DNA of 64,000 bases from Tricholomella constricta (taxonomy: Eukaryota; Basidiomycota; Agaricomycetes; Agaricales; Lyophyllaceae): positions 62,001 through 126,000 of the forward strand of contig JAACJP010000016.1 of the NCBI GenBank assembly GCA_013368375.1, written 5' to 3'. The notes beneath the pieces were generated by a model. That model was given only the letters and a program-made list of their open reading frames with translations, was not told the DNA's origin and made no database searches. The translations under genes and the position numbers were made by a program. Positions 13,029-25,727 of the stretch are shown here, in pieces (the first letter of the stretch is position 1; the number at the start of each line of letters is the position of its first letter).

Positions 13029-14179
13029 GATGCTCAAACCTCGGCAATAATTTGGACGAAAGTTTATTTTTGGTGTGATGTACAATATCATTCATCTGAT
13101 CGCGTGGGACTGGGATTCCAACCTTTCATATTCTGTCTTTCCTGGACTGTTTTATCGGAGGGCGGTATCTGGGATCCCTCTCCCTCTGTTACTCGCTTTG
13201 CACAAGGTCTGGACACCCCTCCTTCGCCTGGTCAAGCAACTGGGCGACTCGAGAGTCAACCTCGGTTGGCCTGTGTTGTTTATTGTTTTTTTTATCTCTT
13301 TTACTGATATTTGACGATGACATAAACGTGGTAGTTTATTAGTTCGTACTCACCGGTTTCACGACCGTCAATACCCTTTCATACGATTTCCATTCAATTT
13401 TCCTGTTATGTGTTGTGACTGGCCAGCCCACGCTGATCGATCTCAATATTAGCCTTCCATTCAGACGGATTGTCTTCTAGTCGCAATCTGCGTAGTCGAA
13501 ACAATACATTTGCTCCACTCTGAAGGCTGGGGCGCAAGGAAATGGAAGACGCAGCATGTGGGCATGGGTTTGGCATGGGTAGGTTCACGCTTCCGTTGCG
13601 CTCCGTGCCGTGCGTGCGCCGTGTAGTTCTTAGCGAACCTTACCACATGGCTCAGGGCCGGGCACGCATCCGTCACCGATTTCGCAGATGGCTTGAATGT
13701 CGCTATGAAAGCAGCCAACAGTCGGACTTGATGGCGATTGAGATAGGAAAGAGACATTGCAAAAACCTTTAAAGTCGAATGAAGGAGTTCAACGAGACTT
13801 GGCGGTGAAGCTTTGAATTTCCGAGGTAGGGTCCCATGGCGGCGCGCGTAAATTTCGCAAGTCAAACACAATAATAAGTGCCGAGTGGGACAGTGTGTGA
13901 CAGTGTGTGACCCAATCTACCCTCTTTTGAATACGTTAGAAACTCCGCGAGCAGCTGTGGTAACGCCACTGTGACATTTATCCTTGACATGAGAATGACG
14001 AGAACATATGCCGGGCTTCTCAAGCTCAAGCGCTCAAGAGTCAACCGACTTCCTCACAGGCTTTTGCTCCTCTCTGGATACTCGTTCGCCCCCATCTCTA
14101 CAACGCCAGATAGGGCAAGCTGGCCGCCCTCTACGACGTAGGCTGAAGGGGCCGCTTTAATCGACTGACCAGGACTGGC
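13029..14179. other. Intergenic region
   Basis: Holds the 3' UTR of the membrane-protein gene and the promoter of the DUF6533 gene. A 136-codon minus-strand frame at 13461-13871 has no recognisable domain and is not called. Confidence 0.5.
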
Positions 14180-15773
14180 ATGGACATCGACATCTCATTA
14201 CAAATCGGTGTGCAAATCATCCAAGAGGCCCGGTATGCTATTGTGGCAGTTTACTGCCTGCAATGGTATGAATGGTTTGTGAGGTATGTGTGGTTTCGCT
14301 GCTCAGAACCTTCAGCGGTCAGCCGGGCTCGTAATACTCATGTTGACTTCGTCCTGTTCTGTCCATATATTGATCTCGTAAGTGTAAGCAAAGAACTCGA
14401 CCTGGTATGTATATTCCACGTATTTGTATTACATCGTGCACTGATTGACCCAATGGCTAGATTCATCACTCCCGTTGGACCTCGGTCAAGATTGCGTACC
14501 TGTTTTGCCGCTACTACACTTTCGCCATCTGGCCAATCGTCATGTTCGCATACGTCGGTGATCACACGTGGGAAATGTGTACGCGTCTCGGTACAGCTGT
14601 GCACATCCTAGTGGCACCATGTGTAAGTGTATCTTTAGTCTAAGCCTTCTGAGATTCGCATACCGACGCACGTATATATAGCAACTTTTTCCTCAAGGTA
14701 CTTAAACACGGTCTTTGCGAATAACCTCCGATGATGTCGACCTATGGGCCTATCTAGCGGTCATGTTGATGCGCGCATACGCTTTTTCTGGACGGGACAC
14801 GCGCATCCTCGCGCTTCTGCTGACGTGTTATGCGGGCCTTGTCGCGGTCGACATCTGGTCGTTCTGCACACACATTACGATGCTGCCAAACGTCGTATAC
14901 GTTTCTTTGGGAGGCACAGGTTGCTATCCATATTATGGCAAGGGCTTTATGGGATTCCGGATAGGAGTAAGTTTACATCTACCCGTTTTGACCTGCCGAC
15001 GCGCCGGAGCTTATTTTTCTTGATTTCAAGTATTCAATGGTGGGCATTTTCCTGCAGCGTGCAAGAACCTACATCCTAACTCGGTGAATTTGTCTTCAGC
15101 TGGCGGCGACTTTAATGGATCTACTCTCGCTGGTCATTGTTATAGTGGTGTGGACTCCTTCAATCCGCGGCGTCCGTCTGTTCGTCTCACTCGAATACAT
15201 AGCATTGCGTTCGTAAGAGAAGCCAAGAAGTATCTCTAGCAATGTATTTTGTAAGCCAAGGTCTGTACCCTCGGTCCGCGTTACGCATCCTCCCAACTTA
15301 TCTATACATCTTGTACAGGCTTGATGTACTTTGGCTTTGTCAGTGGTGTGAACATCGCTGCTGCCGGCTTTTTTTTCAAGTAAGTCGGCATATCGCTGAG
15401 GATGCGCAATATAGGCTCACGACTACAATGCTACTCTCAGCCAGAACAGCCCGCATAACGGCCTTGGACTTCCATTTATCCTAGTCGCTTCCAACCTCAT
15501 TGTGAGTCCACCGACTATCTCCGTACAAACCTAGCTCGACTTACCTTCATGATGCAGGCTTGCCGCATGTAAGGACGCCCTCCTCTACATCGATATCCCT
15601 AATTCCTGATGGCTGACCCTATTTCCCCAAAAAGAATACTAGGCCTCCGCAGAAAAGTGACGCCCTCCGAAACAGAGATCGCTGCGCAACATTCACTGAT
15701 CGTGCGCGAAGCCCTCCGGACGCGATCGTACGACAGGGCCCGTGATGCGTGGCTCATGGAAGAGGAAAGGTGA
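14180..15773 (+). CDS. DUF6533-family seven-helix membrane protein
   Basis: Eleven exons (14180-14283, 14383-14404, 14461-14622, 14682-14697, 14758-14966, 15100-15212, 15240-15250, 15319-15379, 15441-15501, 15558-15568, 15635-15773) give 302 residues. The N-terminal DUF6533 signature is rebuilt across exons 1-3: ARYAIVAVYCLQWYEWFV, then KELDLIHHSRW, then KIAYLFCRYYTFAIW. Further hydrophobic segments follow (VMLMRAYAFSGRDTRILALL, LMDLLSLVIVIVVW, LMYFGFVSGVNIAAAGFFF), and the end ACRIILGLRRKV precedes a charged cytoplasmic tail. This family is expanded in Agaricomycetes and generally uncharacterised; receptor-like topology is inferred. Four exons are 11-22 nt, so automatic predictors are likely to break this gene. 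The exact acceptor of exon 2 could lie 6 nt further in. Confidence 0.83.
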
Positions 15774-17468
15774 TAGATCGCATTGTATATAGACCACTCC
15801 ATGTTTGTATGGTGGGCGCTGGACATACAGACAGGGGGACAGACGGACGGTTAGTCGTGACGTAAAGTATCTTGCTTGTACCATCAATAATCTGTACTTG
15901 TATATTGATTCTTCCTCAATGCACCATAGTTGGATCTATGTAACTGTCTCAATCGCTCCTTGCTTGCTTTAGAGTCGTACGTCACGTTCATGTTTTCAGC
16001 TTTCGCGGTGGTTGAACTTGTGGAGTTCTTGCCAGTGCTGTCAGTGGATTATGAAAGTTTTGCGAGAGGCGTACAATGTAGATGTCGTTTGATCTCGAAC
16101 TTTTAGCTGCGATCGCCTGTAGAATGGCTAGCAATGTGATAAAACGAAACTAGATACATATGTCATCTTTTGAGGTTGTCTCGACCCTTGTATCACGAAA
16201 ACATACACTCATTTAGTGCAGCCAGAAGCCATCTCCAAATCATCTACCTGAAACACATGTATGGATGGATGGATGGATGGATGGATGGATGGAGGATAAT
16301 GACAAGTTCCTTGCGAGAACAGCAGCCTGCCTCCAGGAAAATCGTCAATGACATTAGAGTGGAAACCGTCTCGAGGTCCAGCGGCGAGTCATGAGACGTA
16401 GGCCGGTAGTGCGGAAAACAAATGAATGGCAGTTTTGAATGAACTGTCAGCGTTGAAGCGCTAAAGAATGCGGCCCCAGGAGCAGCGCCGTCTTCAGAGC
16501 GCCTTGAGAGGATTACGGGCTGCCATATAGGCGCGGTTCGTCAGTCCCCGACATACATTTGTATTGACGTTGTGGATGAGCTGTAACGTGGGGCTGCATA
16601 AAATCATAGGCCCTGCCAGGAGGCTTTGGCGAGAGATTTGGAGGAGCAGAAAATAAAGAACACCGCAAGGCCAGTACACAGTGGTTCAAAGGATGGCGAC
16701 CTTCGTGGTTGGTTGTACTTGAATAAAGCAACTGCAATGTGGCGCTCGGTTAATGGGTCAATGAAGAGGTCTCAATGAAATGATGGACCCGCGGCAGCCG
16801 AGCCATATTAAATCTATCGTTCCCGTGCCGAAACCTTCAGGTAGGTCAGACGAATATCCGTCAATGTAAAGAGGTACGATAAATGTGCACTTGAAGCAAA
16901 GAATGCAGCACCTTCTTTCGCTGCTCCTCGAGTTCATTGATGGTAGTAGAGCTCCAGCCACGAATACAATCTTCATCTGTCATACAGTCCAGTGATTGTC
17001 ATCAGTCAAATTATCACGATCCTTGCCCCTGGGCGCAACATTGGGAGCCGTTTATAAAGCCAGCCTGAGAGACAGTAAGAGTCAATATCTCAGATGTCTT
17101 GACGATATGTAGAGAAAACTGTGGGTGTCGCGTTACAAGTCTTGGGGCTGCCAGTAAGTACAGCAATTCACAAGGTCGTCATGCACAATGAACGGAAGAG
17201 AGTCGGGATCAATAATGATTTTACACTAAACGGTCGGATGGCAACCGGCACGGGTGCTGAACTTGGCGCTGTCATCGCGCGAGAAAAAGACAACAACTCT
17301 GCAACAACTCGTCTTGCCTGACCTGCATCGTCTCCCCTGCCCCTCCTGCCTCCTGGCGCCTCCACTGCCGCTCCCCACATTCTTTTCCTAGTTACTCTCC
17401 TTGACGCCTTAGTGACGCGTGTGCATCTAGATACCCACCAAATTCCCCCCCTGACTCGACTGTATATC
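15774..17468. other. Intergenic region with tetranucleotide repeat
   Basis: About 1.7 kb between the DUF6533 gene and the second membrane-protein gene. Apart from the microsatellite at 16261-16293 I see only short unsupported frames on both strands. Confidence 0.5.
16261..16293. repeat. (ATGG)n microsatellite
   Basis: About eight perfect tandem copies of ATGG in non-coding sequence. The motif is the reverse complement of the repeat at 10076-10101. Confidence 0.9.
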
Positions 17469-19079
17469 ATGATCCACGAAAACCGAGCCGTGCATAATCA
17501 CCGCGGTCTGGCTGCTCGACAGAAGCCTCCGAAAGACGAGGAAGAGGAGAAACCGAAAATTTCCAAAGGTCGAATCATTCGTAAGTTGCCTTTTTTTAAA
17601 AAACATTTTAGAAAGGCTACTGAGCTCCGTCCAGCAACACGGATTATTCCTCTACCGACGACGACGACGTCAATCGTTAGGCGGCCAGTCCGGCCTACGA
17701 CCACTACTCCTTTGATCCCCCCTCTGGTCACCACTAAGCCCGTGGTGCCTGTCGTTCCGACGACCACAAGTGTCATACGTCCAACCACGACCTCCGCCTC
17801 GATCGTCTCAACCTCGGCCACTGTACCTTCAGTAAGCTGTGTTCTCCAAAGTTATTCTGATTTGCATTGGACTGATGAACACATTGCAGCCGGTCAAACC
17901 TACTACCACAGCCGCTCGTTCTCCGGTAACAATCACAACCAACGCCATAGCATCCTCGCAAACATCGCCCAAACCCAGCTCGTCGACCGCCGCCAATTCA
18001 GCGAATGGGACAGGCGCCGTAAGCTCCGGTGCAATCGCCGGAGGTATTATCGGCGGCATGCTTGGTGCAGCCGCTCTGGCCTGCCTGGTCTTTTTCCTCG
18101 TTGTAAGTCGGATTCAATCCGATAATAAAGCGAAGTCTCTAAGGTTATACCCAAACAGAGGCGCTACCGCAGGAAGTCTGAAGATGCTCTCGCCTTCAAC
18201 GCCAGCAAGTTCCGGCGCTCAGCACTTCTTCTCGATGACCCGCCTGCGCCACCCGAGAAGTCGCAGATGCAACAACAGCCGCGTCCACGCCCGCCATCCA
18301 TGATCGAGCGTCACATACAGGGACCTGCTGTCCCGCCTGCGTCTGCGGCAGTTCCCTACGGCGAGCATGCCCCCTACAGCGCAGACCCCTATGGTCAGTA
18401 TGCTGCGAGTGCGGCACAGTATAATGTTGGAATGTACGGCGCAGACGGCCAGGTCACGCGTGATCCGTACGCGGACGTTTACGGCAGCAATCTAAGCGGA
18501 GCGACGTACGGTCAGCATGCGGCGTATGGGGCCCAGAGCACACAGTACCACCACCAGCAGCAGTACCCCCAACAGCAGGCATACCATAACTCCTTCTCCC
18601 CCGGCCAGGTTCTCCCGCCCAACCGTACTCCGGCACCCGCAGCCGATGGCCCCCTTCCCAATCCCTTCGCGAACACCGCCACGACCGCCTCCGCCGCGCT
18701 CGCAGCCGCCCGCACAGCAGCCTCCGCTGGCTCCCCTGTGCCCTCTTCCCGCTCATATTTCTCCGGATCCAGCGTTGACTCTGCGAATACTCCTGCGCCC
18801 CAGTCGCCCACCGCCCCTACTACCGCGGGCTCGCCCTACATCCGCCGCCAGCCCACGCAGTCCGGCGGTGCCCCGCCCGCGTATGAACCCGACGCACAAT
18901 ATGCAGACGTGCAGCGCGACGTTAAAGTCGCACCGAGTGCCTCGGTAGCGACTAATGACGCGAGGAGCAACGCTGGCGCGTCCACAAACGTGAGCAATGG
19001 CACAGCTGTGGCTGGCACAAAGCGCCCGACGTCATCGTACACAGTGTACGACGCCGAGGATGCGTACGGAGGGATGTAA
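17469..19079 (+). CDS. Single-pass membrane protein with Thr-rich N-side and DAYGGM tail (paralogue 2)
   Basis: Exons 17469-17831, 17890-18102 and 18159-19079 encode 498 residues. A basic and acidic N-terminus without signal peptide leads into a Thr/Pro/Val/Ser-rich region, then a transmembrane helix at about residues 168-192 (GGIIGGMLGAAALACLVFFLV), a basic RRYRRK flank, FNASKFRRSALLLDDPP, RPRPPSMIER, a Tyr/Gly/Gln-rich tail and the terminus AEDAYGGM. These motifs match the protein at 11000-13028 in order, so the two are paralogues separated by the DUF6533 gene. A run resembling a 31-nt intron after codon 37 is too short to splice and is kept as coding. The ATG at 17469 is the first in frame. 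Function unknown. Confidence 0.82.
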
Positions 19080-21480
19080 ATGCAAGCTTAAACAAGCGAA
19101 TTGAACGTAGCGGTTTTTAGTCTCTTTTCTTTCTTATTGCTTGTTCTCGGAGGGTGTGCCGAGCTGCCCTCGCTCCCTCGCTGCTTTACTCTATGATTCC
19201 GTGGTCAGGAGGGACGACGCCCGTACTGGCGACAGGTCCGTATTATATCGTTATAATTGCTTACCCTTATGCATGCATACCCCCCCTTGCAGTGGGCGAA
19301 CGGTCCCCAGAAACCGTTTATACCTATACCTAAACTTTATCCCTTGCTTTTTGTCAGTATCGCTTGTTGTTTTCCGTCATCATCCCTTCCTCCCACGACG
19401 ATGTCTCCACCGGCCTTTTGCGACGTTGTTGTGGCCCTTTGGTCACTTCAATTCTTGTAATGTTGGTTCAGATGTTGATTTTTATTCAAGTTACAGAACC
19501 TGAATGTATGTACTGTAGATATTCAAGGGTACCTTCGTTGGGCCCTTTTTGATTAACTTTCTACAGGATTGAAACTTCCGCCACACTATCATGGATTGAT
19601 TGTGACCCGCGTAGCCTTTCTATGAACAACTTAACAATTGGACAACTTGACAAATGGACGCGTCGCATCGAAGCGACGAATCAAACCTCGCGGCGCGCAT
19701 ATACGTATATATACATACTCAATTAACGGAGCACTGATCCCCTCACCGAGCCGGAAACTACTTCGACGACAGTTTTGTACAATCCTCTGATCATGATCGT
19801 CGCCACGGTTGGCATGAGTCATGGCCGCAAATATCTCCCTGCTACGACGTTCCCGTCTGGCATCGTTGGGAAAATCTTGTGCACCCCCTACGTTATGAGA
19901 CCAGTGGGGCGCGTGGTCGCCGTCTCTGTCTCTCGCCAACGGCCGAACGCCCGTAAAATCATAAATCATAAATCGTGGAATCAAAATTATAAGCCCTCAT
20001 TCGCCGGCGTCCTGGACATCTATGATTTGAAGAAGAGTCGCCTGTGCACCTGCCTGGGCAGCGCGCCACCCATACCCGTCAATACGTTGACAGTTGACAG
20101 TCCATACACCTGGCGCCGTGCACCTGCACCGCCGCTTATAGATTCCGATCCATACAGTAACATATACAGTATACACAACAGGATTCAGTTCCAATGCATC
20201 GACACACGCACAGAAGGCCGTGCTAGCTAGTAAAGTACATAAGTATATATCTTCCGAAATGAGTGTACTGTAACGCTCGGCATGGGCCCGGGCGAGGGTC
20301 GAAACCGTGCGCGTGAGGTTCACAAGAGATGCGGCATCGGTATCGTGACCGTGACCTGGACCTGATCATGAGATCTTTTGAAGCGATAATACGGGACGGA
20401 ATATACAGGACAGACAGACGGACATACATACAGACGGGCGCGGGGCGGGGAGGGGAGAGAGCGGGTGCGCGTGCGCGTGTGCATGTGTGTACAAACTACA
20501 AACCACGACGGTGTGTGGGCGGATGGGTGAGCGTGCGAAGTGGGAGGAGGGGGGGGGGGGGTAAGAGCAATATAAAGAGAATGAAAGAAAAAATAATGCG
20601 CTGCAAAAGAAGAAGAAGAAGAAGGAGAAGAAGAAGAAGAGACCGCAGTATTTTCGCTTGTGCGCGCACGCGGAAGTGTGTGTGGTGTGTGTGTGTGTAC
20701 AGGCCCGCATACTGTATCACGCATAAGGAGTGAGGGGCAGAGGATGGACAGCGAATGGAGAATGGGGATGGAGGCACATGCGTGTCGGATAAGTAACAAA
20801 AAAACGACGCCTTGAGTACGTACGTGCGTGTCGAGAAGAGAAGAGAAGAGGAAGAGCAAAGCAAAGCAAAGGACAGTGACAAGGACAAGGACAAGGACAG
20901 ATGCAGAAAAGAGCGGCGGCGCAGGGTTGGATAAGAACTGCATATGTATCGATCGTATAACTGGAGCTTTTATGTGGCGTAAACCGTTTTGAACCCAGCA
21001 CTGAGAGCAAGCGCAAGTGCAAGGGGGCGGACACAAGAATAGTGAACAGGAACAAGAATGGGAATGGGCGATCCAGAGACTCTAGGTGATAGATGACGGA
21101 GTGTGGTGTGTGGAGTGTGGTGTGGTGGCACAGAGACAGAGGAGGAGGGTAGTCCGTGGCAGGGTATGTTATGTTATGTTATGTATGTAGCAAGCTTTTA
21201 GTTGGGATGACAGGGAGGGAAGGGAGGGAGCCACGACGCGTCCATAGTAGGACGTTGGAACTTTTTGGTTTCGGGGAAAGGATAAATACCAATTTTGATG
21301 CTACGGTGGGGGTAGCTAGCACGGCAGGAGGGGAGGGGGAAGGGTGAGGCTCTTGATATAGCACAGAAATAAGACTGAAAAGAAAAAGACAACGGAATCA
21401 AGAAAAAAAGGGAGAAAGGAGCCTCCACCACCACCACCACCACCCAGGCTACCCAGCAACCATGCACGCACGACGCGGGT
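19080..21480. other. Intergenic low-complexity region
   Basis: Between two convergent genes. It contains purine-rich (AGA)n at about 20605-20640, short (GT)n near 20680-20698, (AAGGAC)-type hexamers near 20880-20900 and a TATGT repeat near 21165-21187. Long minus-strand frames here are low-complexity Ser/Leu/Cys translations of these tracts, not genes. Confidence 0.6.
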
Positions 21481-24473
21481 CTACCGATTCGGCGCATTCG
21501 ACGGCACACTCGGCAGCGCCAGCCCCATCCCCCCATTCCCAACCCCATTCCCCGCCCCGCCCAAGCCCAACCCCCCCACACCGTTCGCCCCGCCTCCCCC
21601 TCCACCACCATTCCCGCCGCCTCCCCCACCCCCAACTCCAACCCCGGCACGCGTCGCATTCCCAATATTCGGCACCCCGCGCCCCGCAAGCCCACTCCCG
21701 CTCCTGGGCCTTCCGCCCCCGCTCCCCCCACCCCAACTCGTCAGCCCCACGCCGACGCCAAACCCATACCCAAGCGGCGCACTATCGCTCCTCGCCCGGC
21801 TCAGCTTCTTCCCCTGCTGGTGCTGATGCTGGTGTTGATGCTGGTGCTGTTGGTGCTGCTGGTGCGGATGCTGGTGTTGGTGCGTATGCTGCTGGTGCGT
21901 GTGCTGGTGCTGGTACGCGTGCGTGTGTGGGTTCACACCGGTGCCGGGGGAGGACAGGGCAGAGACCGACACGGAGGCACCTAGGTCCCCGCCGATGACG
22001 TCGTCCTCGGTCGAGATGCGGGGGCGCTTGGCGCTGATGCGCGTGCCGGGCTCGGGCGGGTGGTGGTCCTCGAAGAGGTCCATGGTGGAGGAGCCGGGAG
22101 ACGCGGGGAGAGGGGAGGCGTCGCCGCGGAGGTAGGAGGAGACGTGCTGGAAGGAGTGTTGCCGGGAAAGTGGCGGCGGTGGAGGATTGCCGCCTCCTCC
22201 TTGCTGCTGCTGCTGTTGCTGCTGTTGCTGCTGTTGATGCTGGTGATGTGGATGGTGTGGATGGTGTGCCGGGAACTCAGTCTGAGTGGGGCTGGTATTA
22301 GGGCTATGCATCGAATGGAGAGCGTGCGTGTTGAGTGGCGGGAAGCCACGTCCCTGGCCTTGCGACGACACCGTGGACGAAGAGGCCGACGGCGGGAGCG
22401 CAGGGGACGTGATGTAGATATTGGGGCTGTCGTACTCGAGGAGGTCCGCCGGGAACGGCGGGACTTGACGCGACGATCAAAATGATAAATAAGCACGCGC
22501 ATTCATATGTAACAAGGGACGAGGACGACGTACTGCTCCCAGGGAGGCGCGCTCCGACGGTGTCCCAGAGCCTGCCAAGCAAGCCAATGAGCTTCTCGCT
22601 GCGTTTACGCTCGGCGGTGAGCTGCTCCCACATGCGCCGGTTCTCGTCGCGCATGACGCCGAGCTGGGCTGCGACCTGTGGTCCAGAAAGTTAGCCAACA
22701 TGCATGAGTGCCAGGGGCAGGAACGCGGAAGCAGATCGTAAGAGGAAGGCCAACATAAACGGAAAGAGAGGCAACAGGCACGCATGAAGCATAGCCCCAC
22801 CATGCATGGTCCATGGAAGAAAGGAATGAGTCATGCATGGACATAGCGGAGCGCGATCGATCGGACGATCTGACAGAACGCGTGCGCGATCGCGGTGCAC
22901 AGTCGCGCCATGCGATGACAAAGAATAGAAACAACATGTACCTCTCCAGGGAGCTCGACGCGGTGTTTGAGCGCCGGGTCGGGCTCGAGGGCCTTGCGTT
23001 TGATCTCGTCGAGGAGGTCGGGGCGGCCCCGTAGGAACTTGTGGTGGGAGAACTCCCACGTCTGCGCATCGGTCGAGGTGCGCTGCGCGCGCGGGGTCTG
23101 TTTGAGCGTGTCAGAGCAAGTGGGAGGAGGCCGGGGCGCAAAGAAGGAGGGCGGGAGACGCACACGGTTGATCTTGTGGAAGCCGTACATGTTGAGTTGG
23201 CGGACGAAGCTCGAAAACTAAAAACGCAGGTTAGGTTGTTGATTGATCCGTTAGTGACGCGGAAAACGCACATTGTTGTGCTTGAAGTGGGAGCCGAGGA
23301 TGCTGCGGCTGAACTCGCCGACGTTGGAGACGACGAAGGAGGTGCCGAGGTCGGTCCACGCAATGTAGTGCGAGGATTTCGAGTCGTTGATCATTCTGCG
23401 GGCGCGGCGTGTCAGTATCGGGGTCCACAAAGATCGAGTGAAAAGGGTGAGAGACTGGGCACGGCGAAAGAGCGGGGTGAGATGGATCCGTGCATCCCAT
23501 CGCATCATCGAAGTGGGATGACATGACACGACTCATCAAGGGATGCGAGGCGAGGCGAGTGAGTAGGGGGCGGGTTACGGGTATATCTAGCCTAGAAGCC
23601 AGCTGTAACGCGTTCACCCCATCCCACCACATCCAACCAAAAGATGATTAAAAACGCAAGAGAGACTGACTGATACAACTTTGTGACGAAATTGTTCGTC
23701 GCCATGGGCTTGCCAAGGACCGTCATGCTACCCCCGACACCAGGGACGCCGCCGCCGCCACCGCCCTGTGCTGGGTCCTCGGCACCGCTGCTCCCGCTGC
23801 CCTCGACAGGGCTTCCGTTGCCCGTAGCACTACCGCTGTTATTCGTAGCGCCGCCTGCACTTGGTGGGCCGAAGCGCATGTCGATGTCGTCGTAGGGCTG
23901 CTGGGAGGACGAGGCGAGGTCCATGGGTGCATCGCGCGCCTCGTCGTACATGGCAGATTCCTCGAGGACAGGGGTGGAGGTAAAGGAGCGCTTGCGAGGG
24001 AGATGGGAAGAGGAGGAGGTGGCGGAGGAGGAGCGAGAGGGCCCTGGGGTGCGGCGGTTGTCGTAGGGGGAGGTAGAGGAGGTGGAACCGCCAGAGGAGG
24101 GCGGTGGGGGAAGAATGGGCTCGTCGGTATAGTGGACAGGACTGGATTGTGGTGGCTGGGAGGCGTCGAACTGGAATGTGGGCTGGATGTGGGGGTTGAA
24201 GGGATTTCCGGCAGGACTGATAGGTGTAGAGGGGGAGAGGGCTGAGGAGGCGCCTGGGGATGGGTTGATGGGGGAAGGATTTGAGGGGGAGGCGACAGAG
24301 AGGGAGGAGAGGTTGAGGGACAGCGAGGAGCCACGGCTTGCACGGTCAAAAAAGGGCGGATAGTGCTGGTGGTCGGTGGGCTGGGCGAGTAGATGAGGTG
24401 GCCATTGCTGCTGTTGCTGCTGACGCTGGGGGTAATCGGTGTTCATACCGTAGTTTGTGTCGAGGTGCGACAT
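21481..24473 (-). CDS. HSF-type DNA-binding transcription factor
   Basis: Six exons (24473-23671, 23395-23272, 23217-23164, 23097-22942, 22675-22534, 22463-21481) give 753 residues. A Ser/Pro/Gln-rich N-terminus precedes an HSF DNA-binding domain at about residues 258-375: NNFVTKLYQMINDS, the YIAWTDLGTSFVV strand, FSRSILGSHFKHNN, the recognition helix FSSFVRQLNMYGFHKINR, and TWEFSHHKFLRGR. Exon 5 (about 380-427) is a heptad-like coiled coil (MRDENRRMWEQLTAERKRSE), probably for oligomerisation. The tail has alternating His/Gln arrays and poly-Gly runs before the stop. HSF-type factors are nuclear and bind heat-shock or related elements; whether this is the Hsf1 orthologue or another clade such as Skn7/Prr1-like cannot be settled here. 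I see no response-regulator receiver domain, which argues against Skn7. Confidence 0.92.
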
Positions 24474-25693
24474 GGCAGCATGAGGAGAGTACTCAATCGA
24501 CCATTTGCAAACTCATAATACTTACCCGATCTCAGATCCCATCGTAACTGACACTAGTATTGCCGTCGACGTAAACATGCTACCCCCGCCAAGCACCCTC
24601 ATCACCTCTGACAGACACCGTTGCAGTTCTGCCACGTCCTTCCCGAACCCTTTTGACATCAAGGGCCAGCACCAACCCCACCTCCCCCTCAGGGCACACG
24701 GTAAATCCCGTGTGGGTCCAGCGAGACATTAATTTTAAAGACGGACCTACCTCGTGGTGCGGCGGGCCCCTCCTCCTCGCTTGCAGAATCCCTCACCTCG
24801 CCGCACGCCGCCTAAAATCACGTTCATGAAACTCGGTGCTGCACACCATCCATCCTGATCATCAACATCATCATCTCATCACGCTGCCGCCGGTTCACCT
24901 CTACGCCAACACCAACATCAACATTATCATCAGCGCCGGCGCCGGCATCATGATCATCTTTCTGTTGCAACCTGCGTGCCCTAAACATAACTTGAACTTG
25001 GGAGTCAATTCACGAATACGCCAAGTACTTCCGTTTGCGCCTCCTGTTACCCCGGAACACCCATCCCACTGCCGAGCTCCGTGCCAGTGCCACTCCGCCT
25101 TCGGCGCCTGACCTCTGATTTGATTTTCTTTGTCCGTCGTGGGCCCTTGCTTAGCACTCTTGGCTCTTGTCGGACTATAAAGTGTAGTGTCCAGACCCAC
25201 CCACCTGGCCCGCGCACCCGGATGCTCCTCATTCCCGCCTGAGTATGTGCATTTGCCCGGGCTGCATTGTCCGCCCACGGCGGTTGCGCGCCACCGCGGG
25301 CCGCCACGCCCAGTGGAGCGTGCGCATCTCAGGCTGGCGCTCGTGTTTTTTTAAATGTTCTTTTCCCATGCAACGTTGGTGTGGGCTCTAGGCGCTACAT
25401 GCTTGATACAGACAGCGTTTATGTAGTGATCAAGGAAACAAACAGTAGACAGTACGTGGGTCATCATCATGCTTACGGTGCATGATTCGGAGTCGTGCAG
25501 TGCCAGCTGCAGGCCGCTGGGTCTCGGTCCAGTCCAGGGCGAGTCAGTGTCTCCCGGTAATTGCCATGCAAGGCGTAAGGCTCAAGCTGCGAGCTGCCCG
25601 CGCGGAGCTGAGTACATGCTACATACATGTATGTATGTATGTACACACGCAATGCTTCGAATTTCGATATTCGACGGGAGTGTTACAGCATAC

Positions 25694-25727
25694 AACGTAA
25701 CGTAAACGTAAACTCTTACGTTACGTT
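25694..25727. repeat. Perfect 12-bp inverted repeat with 10-nt spacer
   Basis: The left arm AACGTAACGTAA (25694-25705) and right arm TTACGTTACGTT (25716-25727) are exact reverse complements. The arms are themselves repeats of TAACG. This could be a hairpin or a dyad protein-binding site; nothing nearby shows which. Confidence 0.85.

Noticed and set aside
13461..13871. 136-codon minus-strand frame between the first membrane-protein gene and the DUF6533 gene
   Set aside because: No recognisable motif, no signal peptide, and no flanking exons; a frame this long can arise by chance at this base composition.
10076..16293. The CCAT and ATGG microsatellites as an inverted pair bounding a mobile unit
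   Set aside because: Simple tetranucleotide repeats are common and there are no shared flanks, terminal repeats or target-site duplications, so the complementarity is taken as coincidence.
17582..17612. Intron-like GTAAGT...TTTTAG in the second membrane-protein gene
   Set aside because: Only 31 nt long, and splicing it breaks the Thr-rich frame, so it is retained as coding sequence.
20320..21036. 238-codon minus-strand frame rich in Ser, Leu, Pro and Cys
   Set aside because: It is a translation of low-complexity purine and GT tracts in intergenic DNA, with no domain or splice support. The hydrophobic runs come from the repeats.
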